This document shows, piece by piece, positions 22,490 to 30,272 of a stretch of DNA of 54,750 nt. The notes beneath the pieces are model-generated. The model was given only the letters and a program-made list of their open reading frames with translations. It did no database searches and was not told the DNA's origin. The stretch's first letter is position 1. Every line of letters starts with the position of its first letter. The stretch lies in IMG/VR virus record IMGVR_UViG_3300022924_000002, positions 1 through 54,750 of that record. One strand, written 5' to 3'. The position numbers were made by a program, and so were the translations under genes. The DNA is from a virus.

Positions 22490-22800
22490 ATAGTATTATA
22501 TATTATTATATTACTATACTTATATAAGTAAAGTAAGTAATATTTATATATATATAGGGCTCTGTATCTTTCTGATTTAGTTCAAAAAGTAAAACTTAAA
22601 AATTTGTTAAAAATAGGTTATATGTCTGATTTACAATAAAATATAATTTTTATTAATATTATCTTATATTATTATTTAAAATTGTATTTTAAATTTATAT
22701 TAAATATAGAATTATTAATATTATTAAATTTTATATGTTATATGTTATGTTTTAAAGTTTTTAAAGTTATGATGTTAAATATTTTTTTGATTAAAAGTTA
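22490..22800. other. Extremely AT-rich divergent intergenic region, origin or control candidate
   Basis: About 310 bases between the minus-strand terS promoter and the plus-strand gene at 22840 consist almost entirely of A and T, with runs such as TATATATATATA near 22550 and repeats of TTATATG near 22730-22750. No open frame with coding character is present. Its position between divergent early and late units makes it a candidate replication origin or global control region. No repeated iteron-like motif long enough to be decisive was found. Confidence 0.5.
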
Positions 22801-22813
22801 TGCGTTATATTTG
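22786..22813 (+). promoter_or_regulatory. Promoter of the first rightward early gene
   Basis: TTTG at 22786-22789 and TATATTTG at 22806-22813 form a -33/-7 pair with a rather short 16-base spacer. The predicted start is about 20 bases before the ATG at 22840. Confidence 0.6.
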
Positions 22814-22839
22814 CGTTTCAAACTTTAAATTATATTTTT

Positions 22840-23607
22840 ATGGAAGTAATTAATGTAGAAAATATTAACGATGTTATTGTTAATATTCAATCTATGGGTA
22901 ACGTGAGCAGGAATTTCTACATACCTGATGAAAATTTAGTAGAACAAACTAAGGAATATATTGATTTATTAGTGGCTTTTCATAAATCAAATATCTGTGA
23001 TTTCACTAAAACCATCGACGGATGGGACGAACATGAGGTAGAAGATACCTATAGAATAAGGTGGTTGGATCGTTCAGAATCCCCTGCAATACTAACCGAA
23101 AATGATTTAAATTTTAAGTCTATATGCCAAAAAGTACTGGCTGAAAAATCATTTTTAGAGGTCGAATTTAGTCCAAAATTAAGCCGGTATATTGGTAATT
23201 ACTGCAAATCTATTGGGATAAATTTTAAATCCCTGCCTGAAAAAGGCGTTTTTTTACTCGATACCAGGGAGAAAAAAGAGTCCGTTTATAAGAGAATGGA
23301 ATCGGCTTTGAACTCTGGAGCTGATTATCTGGATTTAGATCCGGCAGATGTAGGCGTGCAGACCGTTAGGGTTTACGCTACACAGATAAACAGATTTACT
23401 AATAAAAAGGTTCAGGTTTCGTACTACAATGATTTTATAAGGGTTTATTTTAAGGAGAAAAAAGACGCTTATTATGAAGCTCAGGCAAAGAAGTTGTTCG
23501 ATACTATAAGCCGGGATTTAGGGCATACAGAAGCTATATTAATATTTAACGATTTTATCCCGCAGCCTACAGAAAAACCGTATGACGATAATTTAGAAAT
23601 AGAATAA
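22840..23607 (+). CDS. Hypothetical early protein (255 aa)
   Basis: The acidic alpha/beta protein starts MEVINVENINDVIVNIQSMG. The central part has alternating charged helices (RMESALNSGADYLDLDPADVG) and the C-terminus ends in acidic residues (DDNLEIE). It contains no zinc or nucleotide-binding motif. It is the first gene after the AT-rich region and its own strong promoter, so it is probably expressed early. The family is not recognised. Confidence 0.65.
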   Translation: MEVINVENINDVIVNIQSMGNVSRNFYIPDENLVEQTKEYIDLLVAFHKSNICDFTKTIDGWDEHEVEDTYRIRWLDRSESPAILTENDLNFKSICQKVLAEKSFLEVEFSPKLSRYIGNYCKSIGINFKSLPEKGVFLLDTREKKESVYKRMESALNSGADYLDLDPADVGVQTVRVYATQINRFTNKKVQVSYYNDFIRVYFKEKKDAYYEAQAKKLFDTISRDLGHTEAILIFNDFIPQPTEKPYDDNLEIE

Positions 23608-23609
23608 TT

Positions 23610-23780
23610 ATGATAATAGAGATTAAAAAAGCGAAAATCACAGCAGGCCTCATGGCTCAGGTAGAGGATTTATCACCGAAAGATATAGATAAATATTGTG
23701 TCAGAGGTTGGTGTATTTATAAAGGAATTAAATATATAGTACTCAACGATAGCTCAGAGGGTTCTATAAAAAAAGATTAA
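23610..23780 (+). CDS. N-terminal half of a gene interrupted at an A7 run (56 aa)
   Basis: The zero frame gives MIIEIKKAKITAGLMAQVED onward and stops soon after seven A (23768-23774). Skipping one base there opens 51 further codons (23776-23931) with coding character and no start codon of their own. The joined protein would be about 106 residues. The interruption may be a +1 slip site, an inactivating insertion, or a base error. It lies 2 bases after the 255-residue gene. Confidence 0.5.
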   Translation: MIIEIKKAKITAGLMAQVEDLSPKDIDKYCVRGWCIYKGIKYIVLNDSSEGSIKKD

Positions 23781-23931
23781 ATTCTGGAAATTAATATCTA
23801 CTAATGGAAATAAAGTGGTTACCGATGAATCTATTTTATCCCCTCCGGGCAATTTATCTGTAGATGAGTTTTATAAAAAATTAATTGATATAAAGGATAT
23901 AGCTTCAGCTTTAGGTCAGTTCTTCATCTAA
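23776..23931 (+). other. Second-frame continuation of the gene at 23610
   Basis: This frame reads IKFWKLISTNGNKVVTDES and continues to a C-terminal helix ending LGQFFI before the TAA at 23929-23931. It lacks an ATG, GTG or TTG near its beginning, so it can only be expressed as an extension of the upstream frame. A terminator follows 7 bases later, which supports its being the real gene end. Confidence 0.5.
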
Positions 23932-23937
23932 AACCCG

Positions 23938-23973
23938 AAATACACCGCATTAATTTACGGTGTATTTTTTTTT
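23938..23973 (+). terminator. Rho-independent terminator
   Basis: AAATACACCG (23938-23947) pairs with CGGTGTATTT (23958-23967), then a nine-T run. It ends the 22840-23931 transcription unit. Confidence 0.8.
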
Positions 23974-23996
23974 GTGAAAATATTTTGATTAATGTA

Positions 23997-24026
23997 TTGT
24001 TTTATTCAAAAATAGTTGTATATTTG
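23997..24026 (+). promoter_or_regulatory. Promoter of the gene at 24058
   Basis: -33 TTG (23997-23999) and -7 TATATTTG (24019-24026) have a 19-base spacer. The start near 24033 lies after a possible ATG at 24016 and before the ATG at 24058, deciding the gene start. Confidence 0.7.
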
Positions 24027-24057
24027 TATAAGAAATCAAACGATAAAAATTAAGATT

Positions 24058-24255
24058 ATGGAATCTAATTATAGAGTAGGTAATATATTGGTTAGAAAAA
24101 TAACTAACACTCAGTTTAATCAAGTTGAATACATGAGAGATATGGGTGATTATGTTGAAATTATAAATCCTTGCGAACCTGAAGCTAAACACGCATGGAA
24201 AGAAACTTTTAATTTAGAGAATGGTTACGAAAGCGAAGCTGTATTAATATTTTAA
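24058..24255 (+). CDS. Small early protein (65 aa)
   Basis: The protein starts MESNYRVGNILVRKITNTQF and looks like a small beta protein with an acidic C-terminal half. The ATG at 24058 is used because the promoter at 23997-24026 would start transcription downstream of the alternative ATG at 24016. No family is recognised. Confidence 0.65.
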   Translation: MESNYRVGNILVRKITNTQFNQVEYMRDMGDYVEIINPCEPEAKHAWKETFNLENGYESEAVLIF

Positions 24256-24259
24256 CATC

Positions 24260-24469
24260 ATGAAACCCCAAAATACCCACGGAGGCTCACGCCCAGGCGC
24301 CGGACGTCCTAAAGTATCAGAACTGCGTAAATCACGTCAGATACGCCTTAACGATACGGAATTACAGGCAGTCAAAAAATTTATAAAAGTATTACGCTCC
24401 CGACCCCACCGAGGCAACCCGGTAGACCCCACCGAGGCAACTATTTTAAAAATAAAAACCCCGACTTAA
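24260..24469 (+). CDS. Small AGRP-type ribbon-helix-helix protein (69 aa)
   Basis: The N-terminal GGSRPGAGRPK motif followed by RQIRLNDTELQAVKKFIKVL is the pattern of small phage and bacterial proteins with a basic GAGRP leader and a ribbon-helix-helix or single-helix DNA-contact segment. The C-terminal 25 residues are encoded by a 23-base tandem duplication and may be a recent extension. A terminator follows immediately. Confidence 0.6.
   Translation: MKPQNTHGGSRPGAGRPKVSELRKSRQIRLNDTELQAVKKFIKVLRSRPHRGNPVDPTEATILKIKTPT
24402..24441 (+). repeat. Tandem 17-base repeat with 23-base period inside a gene
   Basis: GACCCCACCGAGGCAAC occurs at 24402-24418 and again at 24425-24441. The period of 23 is not a multiple of three, so the second copy is read in a different frame and gives an altered C-terminus to the gene at 24260. 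The block is also more GC-rich than its surroundings. Confidence 0.75.
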
Positions 24470-24487
24470 TAGTCAGGGTTTCTTTTT
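24455..24487 (+). terminator. Rho-independent terminator
   Basis: An imperfect stem AAACCCcGACT with AGTCaGGGTTT and a TAAT loop is followed by CTTTTT. It ends the short plus-strand unit 24058-24469 and faces the minus-strand genes beyond it. Confidence 0.65.
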
Positions 24488-24513
24488 AGTATATACAGGA
24501 ATATCTCGGATGC

Positions 24514-24663
24514 CTACGTGTATTTATCGTTTCTGTCAGGATACGCTATAATATTACGTTTAACGTGTTCTGCAGCTTGTAAACGTTGTTCTGTACCGGC
24601 TTGGCTGTATTGGTGCAGAGATATTTTTACGAGCTGTTTTGTTTCGGGTGTCATTCTTTCCAT
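24514..24663 (-). CDS. Small helical protein, end of the minus early operon (49 aa)
   Basis: The product begins MERMTPETKQLVKISLHQYS and is a charged helix followed by a Tyr/Asp-rich tail. It lies downstream of the 101-residue gene, with a very short open frame (21 codons) between. No family is recognised; coding is supported by residue composition and position only. Confidence 0.45.
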   Translation of the reverse strand: MERMTPETKQLVKISLHQYSQAGTEQRLQAAEHVKRNIIAYPDRNDKYT

Positions 24664-24719
24664 AATTTATATACTGGCGTTAAATACTGTAGTGTATTGC
24701 CTTGTGTGTTTTGCATGGG

Positions 24720-25025
24720 TTAATATTTAAATAAAGAGGCGTATTCCTCCATGGCCTTCAAAACGGTGTACTGCGAGTATGTAGGGTTAATAGTAGGGAG
24801 AGGGTCATACTTGTCAAGTATCTTCCTCGCTTCTGATACGCCTGCCATTCTATCTGCTGTTGTTCTTACTTTAAGAAGAATACCTTTTTTAATTTCTTCC
24901 TCGTTAGCCAACCGCTCAATTTTTTCGTGAGGCAATCCATGCATATCATCCGAATCAATTTGAACGATTTGCCCATCTTTGGTCACTACCCAGTCCCAAA
25001 CGTTAACTTTTAATTCTGCTTCCAT
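24720..25025 (-). CDS. Hypothetical protein (101 aa)
   Basis: The N-terminal half reads like a small beta domain with VWDWVVTKDGQIVQIDSDD, a pattern seen in phage proteins with a DG turn; the C-terminal half is helical. It belongs to the tail end of the long minus-strand early operon. The family is not recognised. Confidence 0.65.
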   Translation of the reverse strand: MEAELKVNVWDWVVTKDGQIVQIDSDDMHGLPHEKIERLANEEEIKKGILLKVRTTADRMAGVSEARKILDKYDPLPTINPTYSQYTVLKAMEEYASLFKY

Positions 25026-25062
25026 AGTTTTATTTATAAGGGTTATTGTTTTCTGTTACTGG

Positions 25063-25275
25063 TTAATCCTGTTCATCGGTATCAAATACCCAACCTAAAG
25101 GCCTGCTATACACGATATAATCTACATTGCAGTTAGGGCATTCTATACTGTGATCATCTTCCTGATACAAGTGATAAGCATCGTTATTTCCTATATCATA
25201 TACGAAATCGCAATGAGGGCACTTAGGGTCTGTATTACCGTAATATTCTGTGGAATTGTTGTCTGTTAATGGCAT
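25063..25275 (-). CDS. Small zinc-ribbon protein (70 aa)
   Basis: Two CxxC pairs, CPHC at residues 19-22 and CPNC at 46-49, form a single zinc ribbon. The rest is acidic and aromatic. Such small ribbons in phages often bind host proteins or nucleic acid, but no partner can be named. Confidence 0.7.
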   Translation of the reverse strand: MPLTDNNSTEYYGNTDPKCPHCDFVYDIGNNDAYHLYQEDDHSIECPNCNVDYIVYSRPLGWVFDTDEQD

Positions 25276-25280
25276 ATTTT

Positions 25281-25784
25281 CTACTTATAAGGATTGTTAT
25301 TATCGGTTACTGGTGTCCATGAGCCTTCGGGAAGTGAAATTGCAAAGTTCCATTCGATAAGCTTGTTAACTTCTCGTGCATCATTATGAAACATAAGGTC
25401 ATTATCTCCGTAAATACTATAATATCCGTGTCTGTCTTTATCAATAAAGCAACTAACCTGAATACCATAACTGCCCGCATCGATAATATCTCTGTAACCT
25501 CCTTTGCAAGTTTCCTCGCTTAGTGTATGAAACTTTTTAGCCAATTCCACAATAGGCACAAACGTTAATCCATTGTGAGTAATCTCTTTTGTGAGGTCGG
25601 AAAGTGGTCGGGCTAATATGTGGTATTCGGTGCCTATTTGGTTGAATGCTATGAGGTGGTTAAAAGGGTTATCAGTTAAGAAATGATTTGAATGCACGCT
25701 CTCTATCTTAAATATCCTGCCCTCTTTATCCTGCAACATAAAACCATTGCCGTATAAATCCCCTGCTATTTTTTTAGTTATCAT
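25281..25784 (-). CDS. Hypothetical early protein (167 aa)
   Basis: This resembles the broad Bacteroidota phage type in which an N-terminal DGLYGNGFML-like strand pair precedes a PLSDLTKEI segment (residues about 60-69). It is beta-rich N-terminally with a helical middle and a WNFAISLPEGSW segment near the end. No catalytic motif is seen. It is part of the minus early operon. Confidence 0.65.
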   Translation of the reverse strand: MITKKIAGDLYGNGFMLQDKEGRIFKIESVHSNHFLTDNPFNHLIAFNQIGTEYHILARPLSDLTKEITHNGLTFVPIVELAKKFHTLSEETCKGGYRDIIDAGSYGIQVSCFIDKDRHGYYSIYGDNDLMFHNDAREVNKLIEWNFAISLPEGSWTPVTDNNNPYK

Positions 25785-25791
25785 TTTTATT

Positions 25792-26439
25792 TTATTTAAC
25801 CATTAATACCCCCGCTACAAATCCAATAATCCCCCACGTAATAGGATGATTCCACCACTTTACAGGTTTATTAGCTTCAATTTTTACCGACTCTGCCGTT
25901 AGATCCATATGTGCCTGGTTCAATTCCGTATTCAGAACAATTAACCGGGAATAAATAACCTGCAGGCTATCATTCTGTTTTTGAATAATAGTATTTAAAT
26001 CCTTCGCTGCGTTATATGCCTGCTCATAACGTAAACGATATTGCTCGCCTGTTTTAAGCCCTGTGTAGATGTTTTTGTACTGCGTTGGTGTTAAGCATAG
26101 GGTATCTGATTTTGGTTCGTATACAGACTCCGGCTGGTATTGTAATCCTGGGGTTTTAATCCATTTAAAGGTGGGCGGGTTCGTGTTATACTGTATCTGA
26201 ATACTATCCTGAGAAAACGCATGTAAACTGATGAAGATTATTAATACAGGTAATTTTTTAATTATTATTTCTAAATCATAACCGATGGAATTGGCTATTT
26301 TTTTAAGTGTCGTAAAACCTATTGGTTTAGATCCTGAATTATATCGATATAGATTAGCTGATTCGATGCCTGTTTTTTTAGCTACCATGTATGGAGTTAA
26401 ACCCGACATATCGATTAATTTATTAAGTATTTCTTTCAT
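25792..26439 (-). CDS. XRE-type HTH domain joined to a membrane-spanning coiled-coil protein (215 aa)
   Basis: Residues 1-58 form an XRE-like helix-turn-helix (LTPYMVAKKTGIESANLYRY, then a TLKKIANSIGYD helix). Residues 63-78 (KLPVLIIFISLHAFSQ) look like a signal peptide or anchor, followed by an extracytoplasmic segment with coiled coil near 125-180 and a final transmembrane helix (ITWGIIGFVAGVLMV). The secreted part resembles spanin-type lysis proteins, yet it sits in the early operon. No start codon separates the two parts, so a DNA-binding head on a membrane protein is the direct reading. Confidence 0.6.
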   Translation of the reverse strand: MKEILNKLIDMSGLTPYMVAKKTGIESANLYRYNSGSKPIGFTTLKKIANSIGYDLEIIIKKLPVLIIFISLHAFSQDSIQIQYNTNPPTFKWIKTPGLQYQPESVYEPKSDTLCLTPTQYKNIYTGLKTGEQYRLRYEQAYNAAKDLNTIIQKQNDSLQVIYSRLIVLNTELNQAHMDLTAESVKIEANKPVKWWNHPITWGIIGFVAGVLMVK

Positions 26440-26441
26440 AT

Positions 26442-26759
26442 CTATTCAGGTTTATAATTTCTAAGGTAATCCTTCATATACTCATTCGTAGTATCTTTAA
26501 TTACAGGCTTACCAACGGGTAATTTGTTAATCATTTCCTTAGATTTTTCCGCTGAATTTTTAGAAATATCAGAGGCGGCTTTTATTCCTCCAGTAATGGA
26601 ATCGTTTTTATTTTTAATCGTTTCCTGTAGCCGCTCGGTTTTACCGGATGTGGGTTTTAGGTTTTGGCGTAATGGCGCTGTTAAAAACCACACGATTAAA
26701 CCTCCGATTATTGCGCCTGCCAGTAACGGCCAGAATTTGTATTTTAGTGGTTCTTCCAT
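26442..26759 (-). CDS. Single-pass membrane protein (105 aa)
   Basis: One N-terminal transmembrane segment (residues 9-28, FWPLLAGAIIGGLIVWFLTA) is followed by a charged, helical region with Lys/Asp/Ser repeats. The topology resembles an inner-membrane spanin component. It ends 2 bases before the HTH-membrane gene, so the two may function together in the envelope. Confidence 0.65.
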   Translation of the reverse strand: MEEPLKYKFWPLLAGAIIGGLIVWFLTAPLRQNLKPTSGKTERLQETIKNKNDSITGGIKAASDISKNSAEKSKEMINKLPVGKPVIKDTTNEYMKDYLRNYKPE

Positions 26760-26763
26760 GATG

Positions 26764-27018
26764 TTATAGTTTATCGGTTGCTAAGGGTGCCAAAAGGCAC
26801 TCCGAAGAGGTTAATATATCTGTCCCTAAATAATTAGCACACATCTTACGCTGCTCAATACACATCTGTTTTGCGTGTTCATCCATAGCTTCTTTAATAA
26901 GTAATATAACTTCTCCATATTCTAAATCCCCATACCTGTACTCGTACAGTAAATTTTCGAAGCAATTTTCTTCTTTTAATACAGCTAAAGCATTAAGTAT
27001 CTCAATTTTACTTTTCAT
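26764..27018 (-). CDS. Small phage protein with Cys-rich C-terminus (84 aa)
   Basis: The AMDEHAKQMCIEQRKMCANY segment (residues about 43-62) matches a short C-terminal module seen on many Bacteroidota phage proteins. The N-terminal half is an acidic helix. Its start shares a base with the stop of the 629-residue gene upstream. The function is unknown. Confidence 0.7.
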   Translation of the reverse strand: MKSKIEILNALAVLKEENCFENLLYEYRYGDLEYGEVILLIKEAMDEHAKQMCIEQRKMCANYLGTDILTSSECLLAPLATDKL

Positions 27019-28907
27019 TACTCCAATTGTTTAATTACTATATCACACAATTCTTTAATCATTACTGATTTCTGTTTTCCGTTTGGATCAGCTGGGCGGG
27101 TTAAAATATCGTTTATCGCCACGGCAATACCATAAGCACCTAAATTATAGTATGACCTTACTTTTATAAACGCAGGTGTTAACGGTACGTCTTGGATGAA
27201 ATATTTGTGTGCTTTATCGAAGGCTTCCAAAGGTTTATTACCTGGCAAAGCAGGTTTAAATTCTGTTTCAGGCTCGTAACCATAAGGAATATTTGATTTT
27301 ACTGGTGCGGCTGGTGCGGTTGGTGCGGGGGCTACGGGGGCTGGTTCTACGGGTTTAGGCTGCTCCATACCCTGAATTACCGTCTGCTGTAATCCGTCTA
27401 CTATTTCTATCGCCGGTTCGGGCGCAGGCGGCGTTTCGATAGGTTCAGGCACTGAGATAACCGAATCAGATACAGGTATAACCGGTTCGGGTGTTGGTGC
27501 ATTCATAGCCGCCAGCTTAGTTTTCATTTCAGCTAACTGTTTTTCTAAATCCTGTTTTTCTTTCAGTAATTTATTGGTTTCTGTTTCTGCCGCCTCAGCA
27601 TCTTTTTTAGCCTGCTGCCCATCGGTTATGAATTTCAAAAAATCTTCATCACTCGATGTTTCAATTTGAGTGCCGGTAACGTATAAATTACCGATATTAT
27701 ATAATTCTCCGTTAAAAATATATCCGGCATTAAATAAATCGGTTTTACGCTGGTTTAGTTTAGCTAACTGTGCGGTGCGTTCTGCCTGTATACGTAATTC
27801 CTCTTGGTTTTCCCATCGCAGGCGTTCTGTTTTCTGTTTTTCGTGTGCCTCCCTGGTTATTTTTGCAGCTGGCGTAACCAGTGATTTAATCGTTGATTTT
27901 ATAGAGTTCAATAATTTACTGGCATCGCTCTCTATTTTTTCAGCACCTGTACTGGCTTTAAGCAGAGCGGATTCATGTTTCTTAGCAAGCTTAAGCGTTT
28001 TAGCATCGGTTATAGCCACGAACGGGTTAGCTGCAGCAATAGATTCCTGTTTCGAGATAAGGTTCTTTAAATCTGATATTTTATCGGGCTGTATCGATAA
28101 AACTGTTTCGAGTGTGGCTAATCCTGTTTCGGCTTCAGGTTCTGCCGGTAATTCCTCAAACGCTACAGTTTCAGCAACATCAGATACGGCCGCGTCGGGT
28201 TCTGCAGGCTGATTTTCGCCCTTCGTTTTAATTTCTTCGCCTATCATTACCATGTAATCATACCAGTCAACTTCGGTTGCCTCCTGCAGGTAATCCATTT
28301 TTACTTTCATAGTACCGTTAACGAAACTATCTGATTCCTGGTCATAGGTAAATTTGTAAAAATCAGTAATTGATTTAATCCTGCGCTGCCTGTTTTTGGC
28401 GTGTTCAGGATTTGTAATGTCGAATGTTTTCTCGGTGTTTTTCATTTCTATTTTAAAATTTTTAGATTCTTGTATTCTTTTTTTAACGGTTAAATTTTTA
28501 GTTGCCATATATTTTAGCTCGGTACGCAATAAATATACACAAGACTTCTGATGGTCTGCCAGTAAATAATTGTGCAATTCCATTATTTCATCAGGCGTAT
28601 GTGGCGGGAATGATTCTGATAAGTCTTGAAAATCTTTAGGTTTGATGCTGTAATCTGTTTTTTCAGGTATCGCGTCGAAAACACCTAAATCAGAAAGTGA
28701 TAATTTTTCGGTAATAACCCTATTTTTAAAAGCCAGTAAATCTGATGGTGCTGTAATTTCACGTAGGGAATCGTCGATTTTGATTAATATTGTATTTTTC
28801 CTTAGTAACCCTGATGTATATAGGTTATAGATTTTATAAGGCGCTCCGTCGACGCTAACAGTTTCATAATGGGTTGAGGCGGTGTTGCCGCGTTTAAGGG
28901 GTTTCAT
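27018..28907 (-). CDS. Large coiled-coil early protein (629 aa)
   Basis: The layout is a folded N-terminal region (1-230), an acidic linker (about 230-262), a long helical and coiled-coil region (275-480) with a LLKEKQDLEKQLAEMKTKLA heptad stretch, a proline-rich linker (485-560, with PAPTAPAAP) and a small C-terminal helical domain. This resembles DUF1351-type proteins found beside SSB and RecT genes, but the match is only by character. It contains no enzyme motif. A structural or recruitment role in phage replication is plausible (inference). Confidence 0.65.
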   Translation of the reverse strand: MKPLKRGNTASTHYETVSVDGAPYKIYNLYTSGLLRKNTILIKIDDSLREITAPSDLLAFKNRVITEKLSLSDLGVFDAIPEKTDYSIKPKDFQDLSESFPPHTPDEIMELHNYLLADHQKSCVYLLRTELKYMATKNLTVKKRIQESKNFKIEMKNTEKTFDITNPEHAKNRQRRIKSITDFYKFTYDQESDSFVNGTMKVKMDYLQEATEVDWYDYMVMIGEEIKTKGENQPAEPDAAVSDVAETVAFEELPAEPEAETGLATLETVLSIQPDKISDLKNLISKQESIAAANPFVAITDAKTLKLAKKHESALLKASTGAEKIESDASKLLNSIKSTIKSLVTPAAKITREAHEKQKTERLRWENQEELRIQAERTAQLAKLNQRKTDLFNAGYIFNGELYNIGNLYVTGTQIETSSDEDFLKFITDGQQAKKDAEAAETETNKLLKEKQDLEKQLAEMKTKLAAMNAPTPEPVIPVSDSVISVPEPIETPPAPEPAIEIVDGLQQTVIQGMEQPKPVEPAPVAPAPTAPAAPVKSNIPYGYEPETEFKPALPGNKPLEAFDKAHKYFIQDVPLTPAFIKVRSYYNLGAYGIAVAINDILTRPADPNGKQKSVMIKELCDIVIKQLE

Positions 28908-29323
28908 TTAGCAATATGCAGGAGGTTAAGTTCCTTTAAAATATCACACTCCTCCTCCGTGCAATTTTCTTTTTTAAGTTCCCAAAAATAAACTGTTTGT
29001 CCGTAATATAAGTCGTGTAGTTCTTTTTGTCCATCGCCTTTATTCACTAAACACCATTCTTTAAATGTTACAGGCTCGTAATTTTCATCGTACCAACCAT
29101 CGTATTCTTCATCAGATTCATCATCTTCAGGATTTATAAATTCTTCTTTTTCAGAATCGTAAATTATTTTAGTATCATCATACCAGTAGGTTTTTAAGGG
29201 GTTGCTTTCCTGAGCTAAATAGTTAAAAATCTGCTCGTCGTTATCTGCTAATATAAAAGCTCTAATTCCTGATTTGTCGCCTTTTTGGGCGTAATGAGTA
29301 AAATTTAATTGGTATAGGTTCAT
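28904..29323 (-). CDS. Acidic phage protein (139 aa)
   Basis: The start MNLYQLNFTHYAQKG is a common beginning of a Bacteroidota phage family of about this length. The middle is strongly acidic (PEDDESDEEYDGWYDE), and the C-terminus repeats Glu and Leu. DNA mimicry would fit the charge, but there is no direct evidence. Its stop overlaps the start of the 629-residue gene. Confidence 0.7.
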   Translation of the reverse strand: MNLYQLNFTHYAQKGDKSGIRAFILADNDEQIFNYLAQESNPLKTYWYDDTKIIYDSEKEEFINPEDDESDEEYDGWYDENYEPVTFKEWCLVNKGDGQKELHDLYYGQTVYFWELKKENCTEEECDILKELNLLHIAK

Positions 29324-29329
29324 GGCTTT

Positions 29330-29581
29330 CTATTTATTTAATTTTTCTATATTAAAATTTCTCTCCATAAGGCTGGTTTGAAAAGATTTTAATTCTGATA
29401 ATGCTTTTTTTACCCTATTTAAAGTGGATTTTATTTTTTTAGAGTTAAAATATATCAAAAATATCTCAGCCTCTATTTCCGTGCAATATTCAGCTAATAT
29501 AATCCATTGGGAGCACCCCTCTAAATTACCGAGCATTATACTGTTTGTTCTGGTATTGTATAATAGTTTTTTAGTTTCCAT
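29330..29581 (-). CDS. Hypothetical protein (83 aa)
   Basis: This small alpha/beta protein (METKKLLYNTRTNSIML, central LAEYCTEIEAEIFL) lies between two other small early genes with very short gaps. No family is recognised. Confidence 0.6.
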   Translation of the reverse strand: METKKLLYNTRTNSIMLGNLEGCSQWIILAEYCTEIEAEIFLIYFNSKKIKSTLNRVKKALSELKSFQTSLMERNFNIEKLNK

Positions 29582-29583
29582 TT

Positions 29584-29757
29584 TTAATTTTGGTATAATT
29601 TATATCTTCCCTTTTGTACCTTAACCGTAAATCCAGGAACTTCACCTTTACAATTAAATAACTTTCCATTTTCAATCCTGAAAGATGTACTATAAAAATA
29701 TTTATTTATTTCTTCTATTAGTTTTTCTTTCGATGGCGCAGATACTCGTAATTTCAT
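29584..29757 (-). CDS. Small basic beta protein (57 aa)
   Basis: The product begins MKLRVSAPSKEKLIEEINKY and continues with a strand-rich half containing SFRIENGKLF and a final KGRYKLYQN. It lies 2 bases upstream of the 83-residue gene and shares its strand. The beta-strand pattern and tight spacing support coding. No function is known. Confidence 0.65.
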   Translation of the reverse strand: MKLRVSAPSKEKLIEEINKYFYSTSFRIENGKLFNCKGEVPGFTVKVQKGRYKLYQN

Positions 29758-29783
29758 TTTATGGATTTTATGGTTTTTATGGA

Positions 29784-29918
29784 TTAATTGATATTCAGTG
29801 TGTTATATAATTCCGTAATCTGCCCCTCCGTATAAAACCGATCCTGAAATCGGTATTTTAAACTGGTTATGGTTTTAACGGGTGTGGTTTGGGTTTCGAT
29901 GAAGGTTTTTAGTGTCAT
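29784..29918 (-). CDS. Small protein (44 aa)
   Basis: MTLKTFIETQTTPVKTITSL onward is a Thr-rich start followed by a basic-aromatic helix. It fills the gap between the 57-residue and 87-residue genes on the same strand. Coding is likely from position; the function is unknown. Confidence 0.5.
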   Translation of the reverse strand: MTLKTFIETQTTPVKTITSLKYRFQDRFYTEGQITELYNTLNIN

Positions 29919-29941
29919 GGGTTTTTGGGTTTTAATTGTTG

Positions 29942-30205
29942 TTAGTAAAATTTATTGAGTAAAACTAAATATGGCGTTTCTAATGCATATTGAAAGTTGT
30001 TGCTTTTATATAGTTTTTCCGGATTAACGCTTCTTCCAAGTATTTTTTCACAGGTAACAATTTGATACCCGTCTATTTGATGAAAATTATCTCTAACCTC
30101 ATTAAATAAGGTATCTATAGATACTGAAGTATTGTGTTTAGACTGGTTTGTTATTATTTCTATAAGGTATTCCATGTCTTTGCCGAACATTGATAATTTC
30201 TCCAT
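29942..30205 (-). CDS. Hypothetical early protein (87 aa)
   Basis: The helical protein starts MEKLSMFGKDMEYLIEIITN. The ATG at 30205 is chosen because the promoter at 30228-30256 starts transcription near 30221, downstream of the alternative ATG at 30238. No family is recognised. It begins the last part of the minus early operon with its own promoter. Confidence 0.65.
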   Translation of the reverse strand: MEKLSMFGKDMEYLIEIITNQSKHNTSVSIDTLFNEVRDNFHQIDGYQIVTCEKILGRSVNPEKLYKSNNFQYALETPYLVLLNKFY

Positions 30206-30227
30206 AATTCCTATTGCTTTATACATA

Positions 30228-30256
30228 CAAATATACACCTATTTTTCAATCCACAA
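30228..30256 (-). promoter_or_regulatory. Internal promoter of the minus early operon
   Basis: On the minus strand, -33 TTG (30256 to 30254) and -7 TATATTTG (30235 to 30228) have an 18-base spacer, placed right after the primase-helicase stop. Confidence 0.65.
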
Positions 30257-30272
30257 ACATTTTTCACAAAAA

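Noticed and set aside
22490-22800. CRISPR-like or iteron arrays in the AT-rich region
   Set aside because: Only short, low-complexity AT repeats are present, with no regular spacing or repeat unit above about 8 bases.
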